Positions 26,143 through 34,784 of a stretch of DNA of 38,961 nt are shown here, one piece after another (within the stretch, counting starts at the first letter, position 1; the number at the start of each line of letters is the position of its first letter). The position numbers and the translations under genes were made by a program. The stretch covers positions 1 through 38,961 of the forward strand of contig JAFGAW010000097.1 in the NCBI GenBank assembly GCA_016933475.1, written 5' to 3'. Under the pieces are notes generated by a model. The model made no database searches. It saw nothing but the letters and a program-made list of their open reading frames with translations, and was not told where the DNA came from. Source of the stretch: Thermoleophilia bacterium. GTDB lineage: Bacteria; Actinomycetota; Thermoleophilia; UBA2241.

Positions 26143-26182
26143 GGGCGCGGGGGCGGGCGGCGCGCCGCCCGCCCCCGCGCCC
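26143..26182. repeat. Perfect 40-bp palindrome in divergent intergenic region
   Basis: gggcgcgggggcgggcggcg|cgccgcccgcccccgcgccc, no mismatch or spacer. Confidence 0.9.
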
Positions 26183-26288
26183 GTCGGGGTGAACGGCGCT
26201 CCGCGCGGGGGTATACTGCCGGTGCTCTCGGGCCGGCGCCGACCTCGTCTCGCCGGCCTTCCTGTGGGGCCACTCAGGGGGCGGCGAC

Positions 26289-27251
26289 ATCATCATCACC
26301 GTGACAACGAACGCGGCCGTCGACAAGACGCTGACCGTGCCCAACTTCCAGTGCGGCTTCCGTCACCGTGCGAGCGAGAGCCTCACGCTGCCGGGCGGCA
26401 AGGGCGTCAACATCGCCCGCGCGCTCAAGAACCTCGAGCAGCCGGTCGTCGCCACCGGGCTCATCGGCGGGCGCGCCGGCCAGCAGATCGTCGGCGGGCT
26501 CGCGCGCGAGAACATCCTCAGCGACTTCGTGCGCATCGCCGCCGAGTCGCGTACCTCGACCGCGGTCGTCGACCCCACCACGATGACCCAGACCGAGATC
26601 ATCGAGTACGGGCCGGTGGTCACCGCTGCCGAGCTCAAGACGCTGCTCGACAAGGTCGAGTACCTCGCCAAGGGCGTCAACGCCGTCGTGCTCGCCGGCT
26701 CGCTGCCGCGCAAGGTGCCCGAGGACTTCTACGCCACGGTCATGCAGCGCCTGCGCCCGCAGCGCTGCTACGTCGTCCTCGACAGCGCCGGCGAGCCGCT
26801 GCGCCGCGGCGTCCGCGGCCGGCCGCACCTCGTCACCCCCAACGTGCGCGAGGCCGAAGACCTCGTCGGCCACGAGTTCCACGACGAACAGGACATGGTC
26901 GACGCCACCGGCATGATCTGCGAGATGGGCGCCCGCAACGTCATCATCAAGACCCCGCACGGCTGCGTCGCGCGCTTCACCCGCGGCCGCCGGGCGCACG
27001 TCTACCGCGCGAGCATCCAGCCCCTCGAGCGCGTGCTCAGCACGGTAGGCTCGGGCGACGCCTTCCTCGCGGGCTTCCTCTGCGCACGGTTCGAGAAGCG
27101 CGAGCTGCCCGACGCCCTGCGCCTCGCCCTCGCGACGGGCAGCGCGAACACCCTGCGGTACGGCGCCGGCGTGCTCGACGCCGCCGACGTCAAGCGCCTG
27201 TTCGACACGGCCGAGGCGACCGAGCTCGAAGAGGCACCCGCCCCGCGTTGA
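26289..27251 (+). CDS. 1-phosphofructokinase family (PfkB-type) hexose kinase
   Basis: IIITVTTNAAVDKTLTVPNF...LPGGKGVNIARALKNL; VLSTVGSGDAFLAGFL; no ATG at conserved N-terminus, so start uncertain (26289 ATC or 26301 GTG). Confidence 0.9.
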   Translation: MIITVTTNAAVDKTLTVPNFQCGFRHRASESLTLPGGKGVNIARALKNLEQPVVATGLIGGRAGQQIVGGLARENILSDFVRIAAESRTSTAVVDPTTMTQTEIIEYGPVVTAAELKTLLDKVEYLAKGVNAVVLAGSLPRKVPEDFYATVMQRLRPQRCYVVLDSAGEPLRRGVRGRPHLVTPNVREAEDLVGHEFHDEQDMVDATGMICEMGARNVIIKTPHGCVARFTRGRRAHVYRASIQPLERVLSTVGSGDAFLAGFLCARFEKRELPDALRLALATGSANTLRYGAGVLDAADVKRLFDTAEATELEEAPAPR

Positions 27252-27253
27252 CC

Positions 27254-28303
27254 GTGGAGGACGCCTCAGACGACGCTGCCGCCCGTGCCGGCGGGGAGTC
27301 GTCGGGCGGTCCGGCTCCTGCGCCGCCGCCGCTCGCAGGAGATGCCGCCGTCGAGACGGCTGGCGTCGAGGCGGCGCCGGTGGACGAGCAGCCGTCGGGA
27401 AGCGGTGGCCCGTCACCGCCGGCCGAGGCGCCCAAGCCGCCTGCGTTGCGCCCCATCGAAGGACCGGAGCTGCGTTCCCCCTGGGCTGCCCTCGCCGTCG
27501 GTCTCCTCACGCAGACCGGGTTCTGGTTCACCAACTTCGCCGCCGGGGTGATCGTCGCGTGGCTCGGCCTCGTGCTCGCGGATGCCGCCGATGTCTCTGT
27601 GCTGGCCTCGGCCGTGTCGGGAGCCGCAGGCTCGCTCGCACTGTACTGGGTGCTCGCGGCGCGGATGGAACGGCGCCGCTGCACGGAGTTGGGGGGTGGC
27701 CTGCGCGGCGTCGCGGAAGGGCTCGTGGGCCTCCTCCTCGGAGTGCTGCCCCTCGCGGTGCCGCTGGCGATCGCGCTGGGGCTCGATCTCGCCGAGTTCG
27801 CTCGCTTCCGCAACTGGAACTGGTTCCGAGTGACGACCGACGCGTTGCTGGTGGCCTCGATCAGCGCCGTGTACCAGGAGGTCATCTTCCGCGGCCTGTT
27901 GCTGCGCTACCTCCGTCTCGTCGTCGGTCTCCCGGTCGCTCTCGCGGTCTCGTCGCTGGCCTTCGCCGCGGTGCACTTCCTCAACGGCAGCATGCCGACG
28001 GCCCAGTTCCTCGCGTACGCGGTGAGTGGTCTGGCGCTCGGAGCGGCCTTCGTCGCCACGGGCAGGCTGTGGATGCCCATCGCGATGCACGCGGCGTACA
28101 ACTTCTTCCTGGGGGTGAACTTCGGCACCGAGGAGGTGCACCCCCTCATCGGGTGGGCGTTCACTCGCGTGTCCTTCCTGACGACCGGCGACGGGTGGCT
28201 CGTCGTCGAGATGGTCGTCGACGGCGTCGTGGCCGGGATCCTTCTGGCCTGGTGGTGGCGCCGATCGAGGCGCCGCCTCGACGTGCTCCCCGCCCCGCGT
28301 TGA
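27254..28303 (+). CDS. CPBP family intramembrane metalloprotease with Pro/Ala-rich N-terminal tail
   Basis: SISAVYQEVIFRGLLLRYL...LAFAAVHFLNGSMPTAQFLAYAVSGLALGAAFVATGRLWMPIAMHAAYNFFLG; EExxxR and two His motifs. Confidence 0.88.
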   Translation: MEDASDDAAARAGGESSGGPAPAPPPLAGDAAVETAGVEAAPVDEQPSGSGGPSPPAEAPKPPALRPIEGPELRSPWAALAVGLLTQTGFWFTNFAAGVIVAWLGLVLADAADVSVLASAVSGAAGSLALYWVLAARMERRRCTELGGGLRGVAEGLVGLLLGVLPLAVPLAIALGLDLAEFARFRNWNWFRVTTDALLVASISAVYQEVIFRGLLLRYLRLVVGLPVALAVSSLAFAAVHFLNGSMPTAQFLAYAVSGLALGAAFVATGRLWMPIAMHAAYNFFLGVNFGTEEVHPLIGWAFTRVSFLTTGDGWLVVEMVVDGVVAGILLAWWWRRSRRRLDVLPAPR

Positions 28304-28328
28304 CCGCCCCCGGGGGCGCTGGTAGAGT
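28300..28328 (+). promoter_or_regulatory. Promoter for guaB3-guaA with palindromic spacer
   Basis: TTGACC (28300-28305), 17-nt spacer gcccccgggggcgctgg, TAGAGT (28323-28328); 14-bp palindrome cgcccccgggggcg. Confidence 0.55.
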
Positions 28329-28376
28329 CGACCCACGGTGCCGAACGCGACGGTACTCGGCAGCATCTTGACCCGC

Positions 28377-28406
28377 AGACCCCGGTACGTCCGTGCCCGG
28401 GTCTTT
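28377..28406 (+). terminator. Attenuator/terminator-like hairpin in guaB3 leader
   Basis: agaccc-c-ggtac-gtcc-gtgcc-c-gggtct followed by tt; second hairpin tgccga...tcggca upstream at 28339-28362. Confidence 0.45.
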
Positions 28407-28444
28407 CGCATATCAGGAGCGACCCTGTCCCACAGGAGGACGGC

Positions 28445-29602
28445 ATGGAAGTAGAGATCGGACGCGGCAAGAAGGGACGCCGCGCCTACGGCTTCGACGA
28501 CATCGCCATCGTGCCCAGCCGCCGCACCCGCGACGTCGACGACGTCGACATCACCTGGAAGCTCGGACCGCACACCCTCGACCTCCCGTGCCTGGCGTCG
28601 GCCATGGACGGCGTGGTCAGCCCGGCGTTCGCCGTGGCCATGGGCAAGCTGGGCGGGCTCGCCGTCCTCAATCTCGAGGGTCTCTGGTCACGCTACGACG
28701 ACGCCGAGGCGCAGCTCGACCGCATCGCCGCGCTCCCCAAGGAGACCGCCACCCGCGAGATGCAGGCGATCTACCAGGAGCCGATCAAGCCCGAGCTGCT
28801 GGCGCGCGGCATCGAGCAGATCAAGGCCGGCGGCGTGCTCGCCGCCGCCTCGCTCACCCCGCAGCGCGTCGAGGAGCACTACCAGACCGCGCTCGAGGCC
28901 GGGCTCGACGTGCTCGTGATCCAGGGTACCGTCGTCTCGGCCGAGCACGTCTCGAGCAAGGTCGAGCCGCTCAACCTCAAGAAGTTCATCGCCGAGTGCC
29001 CGGTGCCGGTGATCGTCGGCGGCGTCGCCTCGTACGCGACGACGCTGCACCTCATGCGCACCGGCGCCGTCGGCGTGCTCATCGGCGTCGGCCCGGGCCA
29101 CGCCTGCACCACGCGCGGCGTGCTCGGCATCGGCGTGCCGCAGGCGACGGCGATCGCCGACGCCGCGGCGGCGCGAGTGCAGCACCTGCTCGAGACCGGC
29201 CAGTACTGCAACGTCATCGCCGACGGCGGCATGCGCACCGGCGGCGACGTCGCCAAGGCGATCGCTCTCGGCGCCGACGCGGTCATGATCGGCTCGCCGC
29301 TGGCCAGCGCCGCCGAGGCGCCGGGCCGCGGTTACCACTGGGGCATGGCGACGTTCCACCCCGAGCTGCCGCGCGGCACGCGTGTCAAGGCCGGGGTCAA
29401 GGGCACCCTCGAGGAGATCCTTCTCGGCCCCGCGCACGAGAACGACGGCACGCTCAACCTCTTCGGCGCCCTGCAGACCTCGATGGCCACCTGCGGCTAC
29501 GAGACCCTGCAGGCGTTCCAGAAGGCCGAGGTCATGGTCGCCCCGGCGCTCATGACCGAGGGCAAGAAGCTGCAGAAGGAGCAAGACGTCGGGATGGGTT
29601 GA
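28445..29602 (+). CDS. guaB3: GuaB3 family IMP dehydrogenase-related protein (no CBS insert)
   Basis: YGFDDIAIVPSRRTRDVDDVDITWKLG...GVGPGHACTTRGVLGIGVPQATAIADAAAAR...VIADGGMRTGGDVAKAIALGADAVMIGSPLA. Confidence 0.93.
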   Translation: MEVEIGRGKKGRRAYGFDDIAIVPSRRTRDVDDVDITWKLGPHTLDLPCLASAMDGVVSPAFAVAMGKLGGLAVLNLEGLWSRYDDAEAQLDRIAALPKETATREMQAIYQEPIKPELLARGIEQIKAGGVLAAASLTPQRVEEHYQTALEAGLDVLVIQGTVVSAEHVSSKVEPLNLKKFIAECPVPVIVGGVASYATTLHLMRTGAVGVLIGVGPGHACTTRGVLGIGVPQATAIADAAAARVQHLLETGQYCNVIADGGMRTGGDVAKAIALGADAVMIGSPLASAAEAPGRGYHWGMATFHPELPRGTRVKAGVKGTLEEILLGPAHENDGTLNLFGALQTSMATCGYETLQAFQKAEVMVAPALMTEGKKLQKEQDVGMG

Positions 29603-29719
29603 CCGCCGTCGTGCATCGGCGGGCGGGCGCCCGCCGGCGACGGGGGTCAGCCGTCGCCGACCGGCGGAGAGCGAACCACAGTGACGAGCGCCGGGTGACG
29701 GCAAGAGAGTGAGGACGGG

Positions 29720-31321
29720 TTGAGCGACACGACGGCGGGCGAGCACACGGCGGGCGGCACAGAGCCGCACATCGACGAGACGAGCACCGGCTTCGATACC
29801 GTGCTCGTCCTCGACTTCGGCGCGCAGTACGGGCAGCTCATCGCCCGCCGCGTGCGCGAGTGCCGTGTCTACTCGCAGCTCATCCCCCACGACACGCCGG
29901 TCGACGAGATCGCCGCGCGTAAGCCCAAGGGCCTGATCTTCTCGGGCGGCCCCATGAGCGTCTACGTCGACGGCGCCCCGCGCCCCGACCCGGCCCTCTA
30001 CGGGCTCGGCATCCCGATACTCGGCATCTGCTACGGCGCCCAGCTCATGGCCCTGCAGCTGGGCGGCGACGTCGCCAAGACCGGGGTGCGCGAGTTCGGC
30101 AAGACGCAGCTGCTCGTGGCTCACAACGGGCTGCTCCTCGACGGCCTCGCCGATGAGGAGCAGTGCTGGATGAGCCACGGCGACGCGATCGCCGCCGCGC
30201 CCGGCGGGTTCACGGCGCTGGCCGAGACCGACCGGGCTCCGGTCGCCGCCATGGAGGACCGTGCCCGCGGTTTCTACGCTGTGCAGTTCCACCCCGAGGT
30301 CGTGCACACGCCGCGCGGCATGGACGTGCTCAAGAACTTTCTCTACGAAGCCTGCGACTGCACGCCCGCCTGGACGCCGGCCTCGATCATCGAGGAGCAG
30401 GTGCGCCGCATCCGCGAGCAGGTCGGGCCGACCGACAAGGCCGTCCTCGGGCTCTCCGGCGGCGTCGACTCGTCGGTCGCCGCCGTCCTCGTGCACAAGG
30501 CCATCGGCGACCGCCTCACCTGCGTCTTCATCGACCAGGGCATGATGCGCTGGAACGAGGCCGAGCACGTGGTCGAGATGTTCACCGAGCACCTCGGCAT
30601 CCCGCTCATCGCGGTCGACGCCAAGAAGCGCTTCCTCGACAAGCTGGCCGGTGTCACCGAGCCCGAGCGCAAGCGCAAGATCATCGGCGAGGAGTTCATC
30701 CGCTGCTTCGAGGAGGAGGCGCGCAAGCTCACCGACGCGCGCTTCCTCGTGCAGGGCACGCTCTACAGCGACGTCATCGAGAGCGGCACGCGGCAGGCGG
30801 CCAAGATCAAAAGCCACCACAACGTCGGCGGCCTGCCCGAGAAGATGGGCTTCGAGCTCGTCGAGCCCCTGCGCCTGCTCTTCAAGGACGAGGTCAGGGC
30901 GGTGGGGGAGGAGCTGGGGCTGCCGGAGAGGATCGTCTGGCGGCAGCCCTTCCCGGGGCCCGGTCTCGGCATCCGCATCATCGGCGAGATCACCGCCGAG
31001 CGCGTCGACATCCTGCAGCGCGCCGACGCGATCCTCCAGGACGAGGTCAAGAAGGCCGGGCTCTACCGCGAGCTCTGGCAGTGCTTCGCGATCCTGCCCG
31101 TGATCCGCAGCGTGGGCGTGCAGGGCGATGAACGCACCTACGCCTACCCGATCGCGATCCGCGCCGTGAAGAGCGACGACGCGATGACGGCCGACTGGGC
31201 GCGCCTGCCCTACGAACTGCTCGAGAAGGTCTCCTCGCGCATCATCAACGAGGTGCCCGAGGTCAACCGCGTCGTCTACGACATCTCGAGCAAGCCGCCG
31301 AGCACCATCGAGTGGGAGTGA
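29720..31321 (+). CDS. guaA: GMP synthase (glutamine-hydrolysing)
   Basis: [75 protein letters not shown]-terminus. Confidence 0.97.
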   Translation: MSDTTAGEHTAGGTEPHIDETSTGFDTVLVLDFGAQYGQLIARRVRECRVYSQLIPHDTPVDEIAARKPKGLIFSGGPMSVYVDGAPRPDPALYGLGIPILGICYGAQLMALQLGGDVAKTGVREFGKTQLLVAHNGLLLDGLADEEQCWMSHGDAIAAAPGGFTALAETDRAPVAAMEDRARGFYAVQFHPEVVHTPRGMDVLKNFLYEACDCTPAWTPASIIEEQVRRIREQVGPTDKAVLGLSGGVDSSVAAVLVHKAIGDRLTCVFIDQGMMRWNEAEHVVEMFTEHLGIPLIAVDAKKRFLDKLAGVTEPERKRKIIGEEFIRCFEEEARKLTDARFLVQGTLYSDVIESGTRQAAKIKSHHNVGGLPEKMGFELVEPLRLLFKDEVRAVGEELGLPERIVWRQPFPGPGLGIRIIGEITAERVDILQRADAILQDEVKKAGLYRELWQCFAILPVIRSVGVQGDERTYAYPIAIRAVKSDDAMTADWARLPYELLEKVSSRIINEVPEVNRVVYDISSKPPSTIEWE

Positions 31322-31348
31322 GCGGGTGAACAGACGGGCGCCCGGCTG

Positions 31349-31681
31349 CTACTCTTCTCTGCCCGCCTCGAGGCGCTTGGCCTTGTGGCGGCGCCAGAGG
31401 TGCTTGGCCGTCGCCGCCACCGAGAGCGGCAGGGTGTAGGCGGGGCTCCCCAGGTACGTGACCTCGGCCGGCCCCACGTGCTTCGACTGCAGCGGCGTGG
31501 TCTCGGGCAGCACCTTCGGCGGCTTGCCCAGCGACAGCACCGCCTCTTCGCCCTCGACCCGGCGGCCGATCCACACGAAGGTCCGGCTCGGCCGCACGTC
31601 GAGGCCGAAGAGGTCGCCGACCTGGACCGCGACGCGTCGTTCGCCGGGCACGGCCGGCAGGTCGCGGTGCTCATCCTCCAC
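31349..31681 (-). CDS. Hypothetical protein, about 110 aa
   Basis: VQVGDLFGLDVRPSRTFVWIGRRVEGEEAVLSLGKPPKVLPETTPLQSKHVGPAEVTYLGSPAYTLPLSVAATAKHLW; overlaps upstream membrane gene stop by 11 nt. Confidence 0.65.
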   Translation of the reverse strand: MEDEHRDLPAVPGERRVAVQVGDLFGLDVRPSRTFVWIGRRVEGEEAVLSLGKPPKVLPETTPLQSKHVGPAEVTYLGSPAYTLPLSVAATAKHLWRRHKAKRLEAGREE

Positions 31682-32471
31682 TGCGGTCCTCCTTCAGACG
31701 CCCCGTCTCCATCGTCTCAAGGTACACCACGATGAGGACGACGTCGGCCACGAACAGCACGAGGCCGAAGAGGACGACCTCGACGACCATGCCGGGCAGC
31801 GCCTGTGGCAGGCCGCTCATCCACCCGGTCATCCGCCCGCTCCCGATCGCGGTCACGAGGCCGCCGAGCAGGGTCACGGCGAGGAAGGCCAGGATGGTGA
31901 CGAGCGGGTTGAGGCGGAAGACGCGCCACGAGCGTACGACGCCGGCTCGCAGGCTGAGGTCGCTGATGACGATGGCATAGTCGGCGTAGGCGATGACCAG
32001 TGAGACGGCGACGACCAGGAACGTCCCCGCGAGGGCGGCGAGTGTGCTCGTGAGGTCGAGCCCGGCGGGCTCGGCCGGCAGGCGGTCGCCGAGCACCACG
32101 GAGACGGCGACGATGGCCTCGATCGCGAGCTGCAGGCCGAGGAGGCGCCGGAACTGGCGCGCGTCGCGCGGCCCCGGGTGGAAGCGACCCACGATCGAGC
32201 GGATATACCCGGTGCGGAAGAAGGCGGTGGCGGCGGCGACGCCGAGGGCCAGCGCGGTGATCGCCCAGCTGCGCCCGGCGACGGCGTCGACGAAGGGCGA
32301 GCCCAACCGCGAGAGCACGTCGGCGAGCGAGCCGTCGTGCCGCAGCCAGCCGGAGACCAGCGGCGCGGCGTAATCGAGGGCGTACAACGCGATGGCGAAG
32401 AAGACCACGTACTGCTTGGCGCGCAGGATAGCAGCGACGCGTGGCAGCAGCGTCCGCCGTGTATCATGCAT
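31671..32471 (-). CDS. Multi-TM membrane protein of unknown function
   Basis: MHDTRRTLLPRVAAILRAKQYVVFFAIALYALDYAAPLV... about six hydrophobic segments. Confidence 0.8.
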   Translation of the reverse strand: MHDTRRTLLPRVAAILRAKQYVVFFAIALYALDYAAPLVSGWLRHDGSLADVLSRLGSPFVDAVAGRSWAITALALGVAAATAFFRTGYIRSIVGRFHPGPRDARQFRRLLGLQLAIEAIVAVSVVLGDRLPAEPAGLDLTSTLAALAGTFLVVAVSLVIAYADYAIVISDLSLRAGVVRSWRVFRLNPLVTILAFLAVTLLGGLVTAIGSGRMTGWMSGLPQALPGMVVEVVLFGLVLFVADVVLIVVYLETMETGRLKEDRSGG

Positions 32472-32510
32472 GGCGCCGAGTGTATACGTGGCGTGGCGAG
32501 GCGGTCTGAC

Positions 32511-33776
32511 ATGACGAGGGGCGGGGCGAGGCGCGTGACGCAGTCGGCGCGCCTCGCCCCGCCCCTCGTTCCTCGCCCCTCGCGCGGGCTCGTCGCTCAC
32601 CGTGGGCGCGGTCTCGTCGCTCGGCCTTCGCGCAGCATCGTCCGCGACGCGGCCGGCGGCCGCCTCCTCGGCTCGGTGGTCGCGCTGCTCCTCCTTCTCT
32701 TGGTGGGCGCGGCGGCGGTGCGGCCGTCGCCGGCGGCCGCCGCGCCGCCGCCCGACGTCGCCGCCCGCGCCTGGGCGGTCGTCGACGCCCGCACCGGCGT
32801 CTTCATCGGCGGGGAGGACGCCCACGTCTCCCTGCCCATGGCCTCGACGACCAAGGTCATGACCGCATTGGTCGTCCTGCGCGAGGTCCGCGACCTGGGC
32901 ACGGTCATGACCGTCCCCGACGCGGTCGAGCGCGTGCCCTTCGGCACGCTCGACCTCGTGCCGGGCACGCGCTACACGTGCGACGAGCTGCTCTGGGCCC
33001 TGCTGATCGAGAGCGCCAACGACGCCGCCGTCACCCTGGCCGTCAACGTCGCCGGCTCCGAGGCGGCCTTCGTCCGCATGATGAACGCCGAGGCGCGCCG
33101 CCTGGGCCTCGACGGCACGCACTACGAGAACAGCCACGGCATCGACGCCGAGGGCCACTACTCCACCGTCCGGGACATGTGCGAGCTTGGCCGGGTGGCG
33201 ATGGCCGGTGCGCGCTTCGCGAGCTACGTGCGCCATCGCACACACCCGTTCACGTTCGCCGAGACCGGTGAGCGGGTGACCTTGCGCTCGCACAACGACT
33301 TCCTCAGCGCCTTCGCCTGGGCCGACGGCGTCAAGACTGGTGAGACGGTCGGCGCGCGGTTCTGTCTCATCGCGAGCGGCGCGCCGCGCGGGGAGCGCCT
33401 CGTCGCCGCACTGCTCGGCGCGGTCTCGAGTGAGCGCCGCGCCGAGGACGCCGGGGCGATCATACAGTGGGGCGCGGCCCGGTACACGGAGTGGACGATG
33501 CCGGCGCCGGGCTCGGTCGTCGCCCTGGTCTGGGGCCCCGGCGGGCGCCGCGACCTGCCGCTGGCCCTCGTCGCCGGTGAGGCCGGCGCCTCGCTCCCGC
33601 CGGGCGTCGAGCCGTGGGCGTCGGTCGACCGCAGCCTCCAGTTCCGGTCGCCGCTCGCGCCCGGCGCGGGACTTGCCTTCGTCACCTGGCGGGCCGGGCA
33701 GCGGCGACTCGGCACCGGGGTCGCGTACGGCTCCGCGGGGTACGTCACCACGGCCGCCGGCGACGACACCCCCTGA
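32511..33776 (+). CDS. D-alanyl-D-alanine carboxypeptidase family (S11 peptidase)
   Basis: Signal peptide; SxxK MASTTKVMTAL; SxN ESANDAA; HYENSHGIDAEGHYSTVRDMCELGR; KTG DGVKTGETVGA. Confidence 0.93.
   Translation: MTRGGARRVTQSARLAPPLVPRPSRGLVAHRGRGLVARPSRSIVRDAAGGRLLGSVVALLLLLLVGAAAVRPSPAAAAPPPDVAARAWAVVDARTGVFIGGEDAHVSLPMASTTKVMTALVVLREVRDLGTVMTVPDAVERVPFGTLDLVPGTRYTCDELLWALLIESANDAAVTLAVNVAGSEAAFVRMMNAEARRLGLDGTHYENSHGIDAEGHYSTVRDMCELGRVAMAGARFASYVRHRTHPFTFAETGERVTLRSHNDFLSAFAWADGVKTGETVGARFCLIASGAPRGERLVAALLGAVSSERRAEDAGAIIQWGAARYTEWTMPAPGSVVALVWGPGGRRDLPLALVAGEAGASLPPGVEPWASVDRSLQFRSPLAPGAGLAFVTWRAGQRRLGTGVAYGSAGYVTTAAGDDTP
32514..32569. repeat. Perfect inverted repeat, 22-bp arms, 12-nt loop
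   Basis: acgaggggcggggcgaggcgcg - tgacgcagtcgg - cgcgcctcgccccgcccctcgt. Confidence 0.9.
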
Positions 33777-33947
33777 CCGGGTCGCGAGCCCGGCTCCGCG
33801 CCCGCACTGGACGCACGCAGGGCCCGCCGCGACGTTCGTCTGCTGTACGCCGCCGCTCCGAGGGTGTACAACCAAGGTGAGCGGCGGCGGCCGCGAGTCT
33901 GCGAGCGGTCCCTGCCGCGAGGACGCTGTCCAGTGGGGGGAGCCGCG

Positions 33948-34778
33948 GTGTTCACGATCGTCGATCGCCAGGAGCTCACCAAGCGAGACATGATCTCGCT
34001 GACGGTAGAGGCGCCGGCGATCGCCCGGCGCATCCGCCCCGGGCAGTTCGTGATCCTCCGTGTCAATGAGACGGGAGAGCGGCTGCCCTTGACGGTGGCT
34101 TACAGCGATGCCGTCGCAGGGACGATCACGATCATCTTCCAGGTCGTCGGCAAGTCGACCGCCCTTCTCGCCTCGCTGCCGATCGGCGACGCGATCAGGG
34201 ACCTGGCCGGCCCGCTCGGGGCGGTCATGGAGTTCGAGAACGTCGGGACCGTCGTCGGCATCGGCGGCGGGTCGGGCATCGCCGTCCTCCACCACCTGCT
34301 CATCGGGTACCGGGAGGCGGGCAATCGCCTCATCGGTGTCATCGGGGCGCGCGAGAAGGACCTCCTCATCCTCGAAAACGAGATGAATCGCCTCTGCGAC
34401 CGCGTGATCGTGACCACCGACGACGGCAGCTACGGTATGCACGGCCTGGTCACCGATGCGCTCAAGGACCTCGAGGAGCAAGGCGAGCGCCTCGATCTCG
34501 CGGTGGCCGTGGGGCCGCTGGTGATGATGCGGGCGGTGTGCCAGATGACGCGGCTCTACGACCTTCCGACCATCGTCAGCCTGAACCCCATCATGATCGA
34601 CGGTACCGGCATGTGCGGCGGCTGCCGCTGCACGGTGGGCGGCGAGCGCAAGTTCGCCTGCGTCGACGGCCCGCACTTCGACGGGCACAAGGTCGACTTC
34701 GACGAGCTGATGCGGCGCAATGCCACCTACAGCCGTGACGAGCGCCTGTCGCTGTTGAGCTCGGTGCGAAGGGGGTAG
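33948..34778 (+). CDS. Sulfide/dihydroorotate dehydrogenase-like FAD/NAD-binding subunit (SudB/NfnA-like)
   Basis: RPGQFVILRVNETGERLPLTVAYSD; VGIGGGSGIAVLHHLL; GTGMCGGCRCTVGGERKFACVDGPHFDGHKVDFDELMRR. Confidence 0.92.
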   Translation: MFTIVDRQELTKRDMISLTVEAPAIARRIRPGQFVILRVNETGERLPLTVAYSDAVAGTITIIFQVVGKSTALLASLPIGDAIRDLAGPLGAVMEFENVGTVVGIGGGSGIAVLHHLLIGYREAGNRLIGVIGAREKDLLILENEMNRLCDRVIVTTDDGSYGMHGLVTDALKDLEEQGERLDLAVAVGPLVMMRAVCQMTRLYDLPTIVSLNPIMIDGTGMCGGCRCTVGGERKFACVDGPHFDGHKVDFDELMRRNATYSRDERLSLLSSVRRG

Positions 34779-34784
34779 GCAGCC

